Below are positions 44,335-52,818 of a DNA stretch of 64,000 nucleotides, piece by piece. Both the position numbers and the translations under genes were made by a program. Position 1 is the first letter of the stretch. The number at the start of each line of letters is the position of its first letter. Source of the DNA: Streptococcus sp. A12. Its GTDB lineage: Bacteria; Bacillota; Bacilli; Lactobacillales; Streptococcaceae. The notes under the pieces are model-generated. The model was not told the DNA's origin and did not search any database. It was given only the letters and a program-made list of their open reading frames with translations. The stretch lies in NCBI RefSeq assembly GCF_905372335.1, contig NZ_CAJPOU010000001.1, positions 1 through 64,000 of the forward strand. Reading direction: 5' to 3'.

Positions 44335-44510
44335 GTTTGTAGACATGAACTCATGGATGCAAACGAAACGAGCAATTTGTTTGTATCTATGTGGCTAAGA
44401 TTTTTGATTGTGGTCCATATAGATGATATCTAAATGGACGGCAATGCTGGCATACTTTTAAGTTTGTGAGGAATAATACCAACCGTTTAGAATCATCTAA
44501 ACGGTTTTTT
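44335..44510 (+). promoter_or_regulatory. Attenuator with mutually exclusive hairpins ahead of trpX
   Basis: A first hairpin joins GTTTGTA (44335-44341) to TGCAAAC (44358-44364). Segment A ATCTATGTGG (44385-44394) pairs with B CCATATAGAT (44415-44424) over 10 bp; B also pairs with C ATCTAAATGG (44428-44437) over 9 of 10 positions. C (44429-44437) pairs with D CCGTTTAGA (44483-44491) over 9 bp; and D AACCGTTTAGA (44481-44491) pairs with E TCTAAACGGTT (44496-44506) over 11 bp before a T run, a strong terminator. A:B would free C to form the C:D antiterminator; B:C would leave D:E to terminate. Confidence 0.75.
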
Positions 44511-44549
44511 GTATTCTGTTTGAATGTTTTAGAGAAGGAGACATGTTTC

Positions 44550-45524
44550 ATGAAAATTGTAAAGAAGTTAATTGCCCCGGTCCTGGTAGTTGGTCTACTA
44601 ATGACCTCCCTCTTGACCCTCCACCACTTGAAGACCTCTAAGCATCAAAAGATCAAGATTGGGATTTCCCAGTATATTACCCATAAGTCTCTAGATGCGA
44701 CTCGAAAAGGCTTTGTCGAAGAGTTAGCCAAACAAGGTTATGTGGATGGAGAAGAGATTGAAATTGATTATCAAAATGCCCAAGGGGAGCAGCGAAATTT
44801 GAAAAATATTTCAAATCAATTGTCACAGGAAAGTGATCTGGTATTTGCCATTGCGACTCCGTCAGCACAAAGTATCGCCAATACAAGCAAAACGACTCCT
44901 GTAGTATTTTCTGCAGTGACGGATCCTCTGGCTGCCAAGCTGGTCAAGAACTTGGATCAACCTGGTGGCAATGTGACAGGAACGAGCGACCAATCTTCAG
45001 ATGCCATTGCTACGCAAGTCGATCTGATTCAAAAGGTTTTGCCAACAGCTAAGACAATCGGGATCCTCTATACGCAAAGTGAACCCAACTCAGTCGTTCA
45101 AAAAGAGGAAGCTAAGAAGGTCCTTGAGGCCAAAGGCTACCGTGTCGTCGAGAAGACTATCTTAGACAGTAATAATGTGAAAGCGGCAGCGGACAGTTTG
45201 ATGTCAGAAGTCGATATGGTCTTTATTCCAACAGACAACATCATTTCTTCCACTATGGAAACCATTAAGCAAGTGTCTTTGAAACATCAGGTTCCAGTTA
45301 TTGGAGGCTCGATTGAAATGGCCCAAGTAGGCGGGCTCTATACCTATGGGACAGACTACACCGAGTTAGGGCGTCAATCTGCCCGGATGGCGATTCGTAT
45401 CCTGAAAGGGGAAAAGGCAGCCGAACTGGCAGTGGAGGCGCCTAAGAATCTAGAATTGTATGTCAACAAAGAGATGGCTAAGAAATTAGGAATTGATCTC
45501 TCTGGTATGAACGAAAAGAAATAG
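44550..45524 (+). CDS. trpX: TrpX-type ABC transporter substrate-binding protein
   Basis: A 324-residue binding protein of the family annotated as tryptophan transporter TrpX. IGISQYITHKSLDATRKGFVEELAKQGYVDG and VFSAVTDPLAAKLV are family marks. The N-terminus is a basic plus hydrophobic segment (VKKLIAPVLVVGLLMTSLLTL) but there is no lipobox cysteine, so it probably stays anchored by an uncleaved helix. AGAAGGAG selects the ATG at 44550; the frame runs upstream through the attenuator but that part cannot be coding. It is followed by permease and ATPase genes. Confidence 0.85.
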   Translation: MKIVKKLIAPVLVVGLLMTSLLTLHHLKTSKHQKIKIGISQYITHKSLDATRKGFVEELAKQGYVDGEEIEIDYQNAQGEQRNLKNISNQLSQESDLVFAIATPSAQSIANTSKTTPVVFSAVTDPLAAKLVKNLDQPGGNVTGTSDQSSDAIATQVDLIQKVLPTAKTIGILYTQSEPNSVVQKEEAKKVLEAKGYRVVEKTILDSNNVKAAADSLMSEVDMVFIPTDNIISSTMETIKQVSLKHQVPVIGGSIEMAQVGGLYTYGTDYTELGRQSARMAIRILKGEKAAELAVEAPKNLELYVNKEMAKKLGIDLSGMNEKK

Positions 45525-45531
45525 GAGATGG

Positions 45532-46428
45532 ATGATGGATTTAGTATTATCAAGTTTATCTGAAGGTTTATTGTGGTCGATTATGGCCATTGGTATTTTC
45601 TTAACATTCCGCATTTTAGATATAGCGGATATGACAGCAGAAGGGGCTTTCCCGCTTGGGGCTGCAGTCGTTGCTTCCCAAATCCAAGTAGGGCAAAACC
45701 CTTGGCTAGCGACCCTCTTCTCGATTTTAGCAGGGATGCTAGCAGGATTGGTCTCTGGTATTCTTCATACCAAGATGAAGATCCCAGCGCTCTTAACAGG
45801 GATTGTGACTCTGACGGGTCTCTATTCGATCAATATTAAGATCATGGGGGGCGTCCCTAATTTATCCATTGGAGATTCTAGTACCATTTTCAAGTCTGTG
45901 ATGGGCTTGGGTTTGTCCAATGAGGAGGCTGTTTTTGCTGTTAGTATTGCTTGTTTGTTATTGGTCTGTCTGATTTTGACCCTCTTGATGAAAACCCAGA
46001 TTGGTTTGGTTCTTCGTTCGACTGGTGACAATATCCCGATGAGTGAGGCCAATGGGGTGAATGTGGACACCATGAAGATTTTCGGTTACATGATTTCCAA
46101 TGGCTTGGTGGCATTGTGTGGGGCTCTCTTCGCTCAGACAGATGGCTTCTCAGACGTGACTTCTGGTACAGGGACCATCGTCGTAGGTCTCAGTGCTGTT
46201 ATTTTAGCAGAAGTCTTGATCCATGATTTGACCATTGGAGGACGCTTGCTTTCGATTGGAGTGGGGGCAATTGTCTACCGCCTCATTATCCTCAATATCT
46301 ACGAAATTCCAAACCTAGACCAAAATTTGGTCCGTTTGTTTAACGCCATTCTCTTGGCCTTGGTCTTGTTCGCACCAGAAGCCCAGAAACGTCTCAAGAT
46401 TCGTGGATTGAAATTAACCAGCAACTAG
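45532..46428 (+). CDS. trpY: TrpY-type ABC transporter permease
   Basis: A 298-residue permease of the branched-chain/LivH-like class with about eight to nine hydrophobic segments. MAIGIFLTFRILDIADMTAEGAFPLGAAVVA and VGLSAVILAEVL are characteristic of the TrpY-like group. It begins 7 bp after trpX, with AGGAGA before two adjacent ATGs. Confidence 0.87.
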   Translation: MMDLVLSSLSEGLLWSIMAIGIFLTFRILDIADMTAEGAFPLGAAVVASQIQVGQNPWLATLFSILAGMLAGLVSGILHTKMKIPALLTGIVTLTGLYSINIKIMGGVPNLSIGDSSTIFKSVMGLGLSNEEAVFAVSIACLLLVCLILTLLMKTQIGLVLRSTGDNIPMSEANGVNVDTMKIFGYMISNGLVALCGALFAQTDGFSDVTSGTGTIVVGLSAVILAEVLIHDLTIGGRLLSIGVGAIVYRLIILNIYEIPNLDQNLVRLFNAILLALVLFAPEAQKRLKIRGLKLTSN

Positions 46429-46441
46429 AAGGAGAAGATAA

Positions 46442-47245
46442 ATGGCAACATTGTTAAAAATTGAAGATATCCATAAGACATTCGAAGCAGGTACGGTCAA
46501 TGAAAATCATGTTCTCAAAGGCTTGGATCTGACAGTAGAAGAAGGAGATTTCATTTCTGTCATCGGAGGAAATGGAGCCGGTAAATCGACCTTGATGAAT
46601 ATTCTGGCAGGTGGCCTGCAAGTGGATCAAGGGGATATCATTTTGGAAGGGAAATCGATTAAGCAGACCAGTGTTCGGAAGCGTGCGAAAGATATTGCGC
46701 GTGTTTTCCAGGATCCTAAGATGGGGACGGCTTCCCGCTTGACCATTGAAGAGAATATGGCCATTGCTAAAAAACGGGGAGCAAGACGGGGACTCAGTTG
46801 GGGGGTCAAAGAAAAAGACCGCGAAGAATTTAAAGCAGCCTTGAAGGAACTCAATATTGGTTTGGAAAATCGCCTCAAAGTGGACACGCAATACTTATCA
46901 GGGGGACAGCGGCAAGCTTTGACCTTGGTCATGGCAGCCTTGGTCAAACCAAAACTCTTGCTACTGGATGAACATACTGCAGCGCTCGATCCCAAGACCA
47001 GTGAAATGGTCATGGAATTGACGCAAAAGATTGTGGAAAGCCATGATTTGACAACCTTGATGATTACGCATGACATGAATCATGCCATCGCATATGGCAA
47101 TCGTTTGATCATGCTCTACCAAGGCAAGATCGTGGTCGACGTTAAAGGAGAAGAAAAGAAGAACCTGACGGTTGAAGACTTGATGCGCCTTTTCCATCAG
47201 AATAGTGGTGAAACCTTGGTGAGTGACGAATTGGTTTTAGGATAA
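46442..47245 (+). CDS. trpZ: TrpZ-type ABC transporter ATPase
   Basis: A 267-residue ATPase powering the transporter: Walker A IGGNGAGKST, signature YLSGGQRQALTL, Walker B LLLLDEHTAALDP, and H-loop MITHDMNHAI. The EHTAALDP form of the D-loop is typical of this subfamily. GGAG lies 7-8 nt before the ATG. The operon ends at the terminator just behind. Confidence 0.9.
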   Translation: MATLLKIEDIHKTFEAGTVNENHVLKGLDLTVEEGDFISVIGGNGAGKSTLMNILAGGLQVDQGDIILEGKSIKQTSVRKRAKDIARVFQDPKMGTASRLTIEENMAIAKKRGARRGLSWGVKEKDREEFKAALKELNIGLENRLKVDTQYLSGGQRQALTLVMAALVKPKLLLLDEHTAALDPKTSEMVMELTQKIVESHDLTTLMITHDMNHAIAYGNRLIMLYQGKIVVDVKGEEKKNLTVEDLMRLFHQNSGETLVSDELVLG

Positions 47246-47248
47246 ACG

Positions 47249-47275
47249 AAAAAGGATGGAGATTCCATCCTTTTT
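47249..47275 (+). terminator. Terminator of trpXYZ
   Basis: AAAAAGGATGGA pairs perfectly with TCCATCCTTTTT around GAT. The symmetric A/T flanks allow it to serve the converging fucosidase gene as well. Confidence 0.88.
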
Positions 47276-47299
47276 ATTGATCTTGTCAGCCACATCAAG

Positions 47300-50200
47300 C
47301 TAAACCTGTTCCTTTTTCCCAACGAAGCTAGCTGTGAGGACAAGGCTAAGTCCTGCTAAGAAGAGGAGGTATGGACGTTGTTCCTGATTGGTTTTTGGAA
47401 GTTGTCTTTGCGAAGCCTGGTCTTGTTTAGAGTTGGGAACACTCATTATAGTATCATCGGCCTTCCTTAGACTTATGCTCTCTGAAACTGGCTTGTTTGG
47501 CTCCCTTCTTTCTGATAGAGTCGGCTCCACTTGTTCACTGGAGTCTGACTGGTAGACAATGGCATAGGTTCCTAACTCTTGTGCCATGAATTCAATCATG
47601 CCCTCTCGTAGTGTAAATGCTAATGGTTGGAGTTCTTGATTAGGAGACAAGACATAGACTTGCTTCACTTCTTTTGATAGTGGAAGTCGAACCAATACAC
47701 TTCCTTTTACTGGAACTGGATTCCCTTCTTTATCCTTGAGTTGAAGGTTGAAAGCATCGTAGGTTTTGCCAAAGAGTCCTTGGTCAAGGACCTTTTGAAT
47801 CTCTAAATGACTGTCACTACCAATCTCATTTTCTCCACTAATGACCTCTACCTGGCTTGCTTGGTCTTTCAGTACTCGAAGGACATATTCAGGTAGAGAG
47901 TGGATAGTTGCCTCCTGTCCAGCAGTGCCGATTGGCTCTGTGTACTCAGGAAGGGTCACCACAGGTGGTTCTTGGTCTCCCAAACTTGTCACAATAGCCG
48001 GTAAGAGAGAGACGACCGGACTAGTGATGGTCTTTCCTCGGATGGCATAGGCTGAGATAATCTGAGTTTGTTTTTGATGAGCAGTTTCTGGGATCGGCAA
48101 TTCAACTTGCTGGTCCTTAATCTCTAACACTCGATTTCCATCTGATAGGATGACGTGTTGCTCCTCCGTTTTTTTGAGGAAAACAGGATCTTTTTCCCCA
48201 GGGAAATGAAGGGCAATAGCATCCCACTCCCCAGACGGAAGTGTGAGGGTAATGGTCTGATCGCCTGCTTTTATTGGGGCCAGGCTTGGAGTACCGAGGG
48301 ATACTGTTGACGGCTTCAGGATGTCAAATGAATCCAGAGAAATCATTTTTCTGTCATCAGGAGAGTTAGGATCGACTGTCAAGGTGAGGATATGATCTCC
48401 ATTGCTTAAGTTTGAATACTCGCCAATTAACACATTCTTTTCATAGTCAGCACTTGAGTAGAAGTCCAAACTTGACATTTCTTTTCCATCTATGGTGACT
48501 AAGGCTTTTCCATAGTCAGAAGATTTTAAGCCGTAAATGTGAATACCTGTACCAGTGAAAGGAATGGTTGCCTTGGCCTCTGAATACTGAGATGGATCCA
48601 CGTTTTGGAGAGTCGCGTATTTTTCTGTCGTTTGATATAAGCCTGATTCGCTCCAGTCCTTGAACAAGGATCCATAGTGGATACGAGAATCTCTGTCATC
48701 CATCTTTTCAACAGTCGCCCCTTGACCTGGATAGATTTTAAAGTAATCCAAGGAAATTTTTGAGCGTTCATTCCCTCGGTTCAAGTGTTCCTTCTTCACG
48801 GTTAGAGTCAGGAGGTGCTCTCCATCAGGAAGTCCTGTGAAACGACCGATTAGAGCACTTTTTTCCGTCTCTCCCGAGGTGTGGAAATCCAGGTCTCCTA
48901 CTTTCTTGCCATCGATTTGAACTTCCGTTAGGCCTAATTCAGATGATTTGAGACCATAGATTTCAATTCCTCGTCCATTAAAAGAAATTCTAGCAGTAGC
49001 ATCGTTGTTAGAATAACTATCGACAGTTAGGTCAGCATATTTTTCGGTTCCTGCAAATAGGTCAGCATCCTCCCAGTTATGGAAGGCAGGACCGTATTGA
49101 ACACGAGGATCTCTGTCGTCCATCCATTCGACAACTGGTTGGATGGACGCAGATTCGGATACTTGTCTTGAGTGATCCCCATTTATGGCTCTAACAGTAT
49201 AGCTATAGCTATGGAGAGAATCAATGGAGCGATCGATGAAATGAGTGACATTGGTTAGGAATTCCTTGATAGAAGGAGCATCACTGCTTTCGTTATTACT
49301 TTCTCGACGGATGACATAGTGGGTCGCATCTGCAACCGGATTGAAATCGAGTTCAGCAGTTACAGCATCCTTTCTCACAGCAGATAGGCGAGTGAGCCGC
49401 TCTGGTAACTTTTCAAAGGTGATCTGATCCCCTTTTTGAGTGGCAATCTGAATCCGATTGTCTTTGAGAAGAGTTGGTTTGATTTCTTTCCCGTTAATCT
49501 TGACAATACTTGATTCGATATCCGGATAATCGACCACTAAATCTCCACCTGCATGGGAAAGGAAAGCTAAAGTCTCAAGATTTTTTTCTTTCCATTTCAT
49601 GCTGACTTCAAAGTTGCCACGGGCCACGAGACCTGAGACTTGACCGTCTTTCCAAGCATCTGGAAGGGCTGGTAATGGGGCAATATAGCCAGTGTGAGAT
49701 TGAAGGAGCATTTCTGCCATCCCACTGGTTGCACCAAAGTTCCCATCGATTTGGAAAGGTGCATGGGTATCCCAGAGGTTTTCTAGAGTTGAAGATTTTA
49801 GCTGTTCTGCCAATAAACGATGAGCGCGGTTTCCGTATAAGAGACGAGCCCAGAGGTTAATTTTATTAGCCTTGGACCAACCTGTACCGCCATCTCCACG
49901 ATGGTTTAAGGTTGCGCGTGCGGCCTCCAGATATTCAGGCTGGTCCTTATCAAATAGAGTACCTGGGAAGAGTCCAACTAGATGGGAAACGTGACGGTGA
50001 TGATTTTCAATGCCTTCGTTGGTGAATTGAGGACTGTCTTCTTCGTACCATTCCTTGATACGGCCGTCTTGGTTGATGTGAAGAGGTTTTAACTTGTCAA
50101 ATTTAGCCTTCACTTCTGTCACCAAATCTTGGTCGACCTTCAGATGATTGGCTGCTTCCATATAGTCTTGGAAGAGCTGCCAAACTAGAGATTGGTCAAA

Positions 50201-52156
50201 GGTATTCCCAATCGTGATAGTTCCATGTTCTGGCGAGTAGGATGGAGAAGAAACCCAACGGTCACTAGCCTTGTCGTAGTGCAAGAAGGAATTCCAGAAC
50301 TTAGCAGTTTCCTTGAGCATTGGATAAATCTTTTCTTTAAGATAAGTTTCATTCTTGGTGAATTTGTAGTAGTCATAGACGTTTTGCATCATCCAAGCAT
50401 TGGCAGCAGGAGACCAACCCCAATAATAGTTCCAGCCAGGAGTAGTCCAGCCAAATGGTGTCGCCTGAGTATGAACCAACCAACCGTTTTCTTGACCTTC
50501 TTTGGATTCGATACCTGCATATTCTTTAGCAGCGATACGGCCATAATAGCGCATGTCATCGATATAATTGATCATTGGCTTAGCTGTTTCTGCGAGATTA
50601 CTCATATAGGCAGGCCAATAGTTCATTTGTAGGTTGACATTGAGGTGGTAGTCAGCGTTCCAAGGTGGATTATCTACAGCATTCCAGACTCCTTGCAAGT
50701 TGGCAGGGAGGGCGTCTGTCCGGTTACGAGAAGAACTGATCAGTAGGTAACGTCCGTATTGGAAGAAGAGTTCTTCTAGTTTTTGCCCTTTTGTTGGATT
50801 ATAGGTTTGGAGAGCTTCTTTTGTCGTTTGGCTAGACTTGTTGCCACCCAGATTCAGTTGGACACGATTGAAGAGACGCTGGTAGTCCTCGATGTGGTCA
50901 TGTTTCAGAGTTTCATAATCTTTGGCTTTAGCAGCCTCGACGATCGATTTGACAGTAACTTCTACATCAATATCTTTGCGGTAATTGGTTTTTGGATTTT
51001 GAGCATAATTAGTCTTGGCACTGAGTAAAAGGGTCGCATAGCTGGCTCCAGTGACAGTCAAATAGCCATCTTGGGCAGTGACTTGTCCGTCTGTCTTGAT
51101 TCCAAGATAGGAGGCAAATTGAAGGCCATTGTCTTTGACAGTCCCCTTGAGGAAGATACCATTTGAATCGGTCGTGACTGTCCCTTGTTTATAATTCGAA
51201 TATTCCCAAGAGTAGTCACCATTCGCAAGTAAATCCTCTGTCAAGCTATTCCAAAGGGTAAAATCGAGGGTCTTATCCCCTTTTTTACTCAAATGGGTCA
51301 CAGTAACATCATCTGGATAGCTAGAGAAGGTTTCGCGTTTAAAGGTGGTTCCATCCTGGCTATAAGAAGTAGTCGTGATAGCTTCGGTAATATCTAAGTC
51401 ACGGTGATAGTCGGTAACGTTCTCCAAACCTTTCTTTTGGTTGTTAAAGACCATAAAGATATCACCGAAAGATAAGTAGCGTCCGTATTGAGAGTTGTTT
51501 GGGCCTACTAGATTTTCTTCGGCTAACTGTTTCGCTTTTTTGCTGTCTCCAGCTTCAAGGGCCTTACGGATTTCTGCTAAGACTTTGTAGCGATCTTGAT
51601 AGTTTCCCCCGTTGTAGTCGGTGCTATCCGGTTGTGGTCCACCAGACCAAAGAGTTTTTTCGTTGTATTGAATTCTCTCCTCGCCGATGAGTCCGAAAAC
51701 CTTAGCGCCCATTTCTCCATTTCCGACTGGGAGAGCTTGTTTTTCCCACCCATCATAGGTAGCAGCAGCAGGTTGATTGTAGCTTAAATGATAATCTGTT
51801 TGTTTGGTCACGGGAGTCTCAACTTTCATAGTTTCCCTTTCTTCATTTGGCTCAATCGAAGTAGTCGAAGTGGCTGTATGCTTGCTTTGAACTTCTGTAT
51901 CAGGTGACGAGCTTTTTTCTTCAGAAATAGGAGCGATATACGGATTTTCTGGTTTGGCTTCTCCGGTTCCATCAGTCGGGCTCTCTATGGCTGGGGCAGC
52001 TTCAAGGTGGTTGCTTTCGTTTTGGCTTCCAACAATACTATCAGCACCTACCTGGTGTGAGCCGAGAAAAATGGCTCCTAATAAAACAGAAGCCGTACCA
52101 ACAGTTAGTTTGCGGATACTATAACGACAGGATTTTTCCAAAAATCTTTGGTCCAT
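47300..52156 (-). CDS. Cell-wall-anchored GH95 alpha-L-fucosidase
   Basis: A 1618-residue surface enzyme. A YSIRK signal peptide (RYSIRKLTVGTASVLLGAIF) is followed by a linker and a glycoside hydrolase family 95 module that should release alpha-1,2-fucose from mucins or milk glycans. Active-site motifs are HLNVNLQMNYW with Asn506 and Asn508, SPSYSPEHG with Glu643 as likely acid, and QIDGNFG with Asp804. After a fibronectin-like stretch come two related beta-sandwich domains (MDDRDPRVQYG and MDDRDSRIHYG), an Ig-like region, and the sorting signal LPKTN (1586-1590), a helix and KKEQV. The start at 52156 gives a standard YSIRK N-terminus; an in-frame ATG at 52216 is an alternative. Confidence 0.9.
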   Translation of the reverse strand: MDQRFLEKSCRYSIRKLTVGTASVLLGAIFLGSHQVGADSIVGSQNESNHLEAAPAIESPTDGTGEAKPENPYIAPISEEKSSSPDTEVQSKHTATSTTSIEPNEERETMKVETPVTKQTDYHLSYNQPAAATYDGWEKQALPVGNGEMGAKVFGLIGEERIQYNEKTLWSGGPQPDSTDYNGGNYQDRYKVLAEIRKALEAGDSKKAKQLAEENLVGPNNSQYGRYLSFGDIFMVFNNQKKGLENVTDYHRDLDITEAITTTSYSQDGTTFKRETFSSYPDDVTVTHLSKKGDKTLDFTLWNSLTEDLLANGDYSWEYSNYKQGTVTTDSNGIFLKGTVKDNGLQFASYLGIKTDGQVTAQDGYLTVTGASYATLLLSAKTNYAQNPKTNYRKDIDVEVTVKSIVEAAKAKDYETLKHDHIEDYQRLFNRVQLNLGGNKSSQTTKEALQTYNPTKGQKLEELFFQYGRYLLISSSRNRTDALPANLQGVWNAVDNPPWNADYHLNVNLQMNYWPAYMSNLAETAKPMINYIDDMRYYGRIAAKEYAGIESKEGQENGWLVHTQATPFGWTTPGWNYYWGWSPAANAWMMQNVYDYYKFTKNETYLKEKIYPMLKETAKFWNSFLHYDKASDRWVSSPSYSPEHGTITIGNTFDQSLVWQLFQDYMEAANHLKVDQDLVTEVKAKFDKLKPLHINQDGRIKEWYEEDSPQFTNEGIENHHRHVSHLVGLFPGTLFDKDQPEYLEAARATLNHRGDGGTGWSKANKINLWARLLYGNRAHRLLAEQLKSSTLENLWDTHAPFQIDGNFGATSGMAEMLLQSHTGYIAPLPALPDAWKDGQVSGLVARGNFEVSMKWKEKNLETLAFLSHAGGDLVVDYPDIESSIVKINGKEIKPTLLKDNRIQIATQKGDQITFEKLPERLTRLSAVRKDAVTAELDFNPVADATHYVIRRESNNESSDAPSIKEFLTNVTHFIDRSIDSLHSYSYTVRAINGDHSRQVSESASIQPVVEWMDDRDPRVQYGPAFHNWEDADLFAGTEKYADLTVDSYSNNDATARISFNGRGIEIYGLKSSELGLTEVQIDGKKVGDLDFHTSGETEKSALIGRFTGLPDGEHLLTLTVKKEHLNRGNERSKISLDYFKIYPGQGATVEKMDDRDSRIHYGSLFKDWSESGLYQTTEKYATLQNVDPSQYSEAKATIPFTGTGIHIYGLKSSDYGKALVTIDGKEMSSLDFYSSADYEKNVLIGEYSNLSNGDHILTLTVDPNSPDDRKMISLDSFDILKPSTVSLGTPSLAPIKAGDQTITLTLPSGEWDAIALHFPGEKDPVFLKKTEEQHVILSDGNRVLEIKDQQVELPIPETAHQKQTQIISAYAIRGKTITSPVVSLLPAIVTSLGDQEPPVVTLPEYTEPIGTAGQEATIHSLPEYVLRVLKDQASQVEVISGENEIGSDSHLEIQKVLDQGLFGKTYDAFNLQLKDKEGNPVPVKGSVLVRLPLSKEVKQVYVLSPNQELQPLAFTLREGMIEFMAQELGTYAIVYQSDSSEQVEPTLSERREPNKPVSESISLRKADDTIMSVPNSKQDQASQRQLPKTNQEQRPYLLFLAGLSLVLTASFVGKKEQV

Positions 52157-52350
52157 AGAACTCTTCTCTATTCTTTTGAGACCGCTTACATTTTCAATTA
52201 AAGACAGTCCCTTCATATTTATTTCTATCATACCCAATTTAATAGGGAAACAGGAAAATGTCAATAGCTTTTAGGTAAGATGCATATTTGAGAGTGTTAT
52301 TTCTTGAAATAGTAGAGAAATACGAGATAAATAAGCTATTATTTAGGACT

Positions 52351-52369
52351 GAAAATGGTTTTCATTTTC
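52351..52369. promoter_or_regulatory. Dyad upstream of the fucosidase gene
   Basis: GAAAATG and CATTTTC form a perfect 7-bp inverted repeat with a 5-bp spacer, about 195 bp upstream of the fucosidase start. It resembles an operator, possibly for a GntR-type repressor, but may be chance in AT-rich DNA. Confidence 0.35.
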
Positions 52370-52378
52370 GGATATCGT

Positions 52379-52408
52379 AAAAAAACAGTTGAGTCCATTC
52401 TCAACTGT
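52379..52408 (-). terminator. Terminator of the GntR-type remnant
   Basis: Read on the minus strand ACAGTTGAG pairs with CTCAACTGT and is followed by a run of T. It lies 12 bp after the stop of the remnant. Confidence 0.75.
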
Positions 52409-52420
52409 CAGAGGAGTACT

Positions 52421-52611
52421 TTATTTTTGATTTCTTTTTGCATAGTCGACAAAATGGAATTTATCTAATTTGTGACGGCTTTCAGTGAACTGGAATTGGC
52501 GTCCGTCTGCTAGGTGAACTTGGGAGCGGACCGTCACCACGTGTTGGTCTTTTCCAAGATCCAGTAAGATTTTGTTGCGATTATCGATTAGTGAGATCAA
52601 GATTCTTAAGA
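52421..52611 (-). pseudogene. C-terminal fragment of a GntR/UTRA-type regulator
   Basis: The minus-strand frame ending at TAA (52423-52421) reads ...ILLDLGKDQHVVTVRSQV, then HLADGRQFQFTESRHKLDKF and HFVDYAKRNQK. The pattern DGRxFxxTxSRHxxDKFxFVDxA resembles the last strand and tail of UTRA ligand-binding domains in GntR-family sugar regulators. No start codon, helix-turn-helix or rest of the UTRA domain precedes it, so only about 60 codons remain. The stop and terminator are intact. Its place beside the fucosidase suggests a former local regulator. The rest of the 662-bp gap holds only the hairpin at 52616-52650 and the pflA promoter. Confidence 0.5.
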
Positions 52612-52615
52612 TATT

Positions 52616-52650
52616 AAAAAAAAGAAAACGGCTCTTCGTTTTCTTTTTTT
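52616..52650. terminator. Hairpin with A and T flanks
   Basis: AAAGAAAACG pairs with CGTTTTCTTT around GCTCTT, with A and T runs outside. It could terminate in either direction, and marks the upstream break of the regulator remnant. Confidence 0.6.
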
Positions 52651-52772
52651 GCCATAGAAAATAGGTAAGAGTAACAGCGACTGGAAGGGCCTGTACTAAT
52701 ACAATGGGTTGAAATTGAAAAACAGTTTATTTTCTAAAAAATCATTAAAATCCTTTTATTCACAAGGAATCA

Positions 52773-52802
52773 TGGTATAATAAAACCATAAAACGTTTTC
52801 AA
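52773..52802 (+). promoter_or_regulatory. Extended -10 promoter and cre-like site of pflA
   Basis: TGgTATAAT (-10 at 52776-52781) is followed by ATAAAACGTTTTCAA at 52788-52802, which resembles a cre centred just after the transcription start. Catabolite control of pyruvate formate-lyase activation is plausible. Confidence 0.55.
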
Positions 52803-52818
52803 GAGAGAAGGACAAGAC

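Noticed and set aside
44249..44550. T-box riboswitch ahead of trpX
   Set aside because: No T-box sequence of the GGTGGNACCGCG kind is present; the leader fits a peptide-coupled attenuator better.
52616..52740. Membrane-spanning N-terminal continuation of the GntR-type fragment (open frame up to about 52730)
   Set aside because: The frame is open but passes through a poly-A/T hairpin and has no ATG or ribosome site; the hydrophobic reading is most likely an effect of T-rich DNA.
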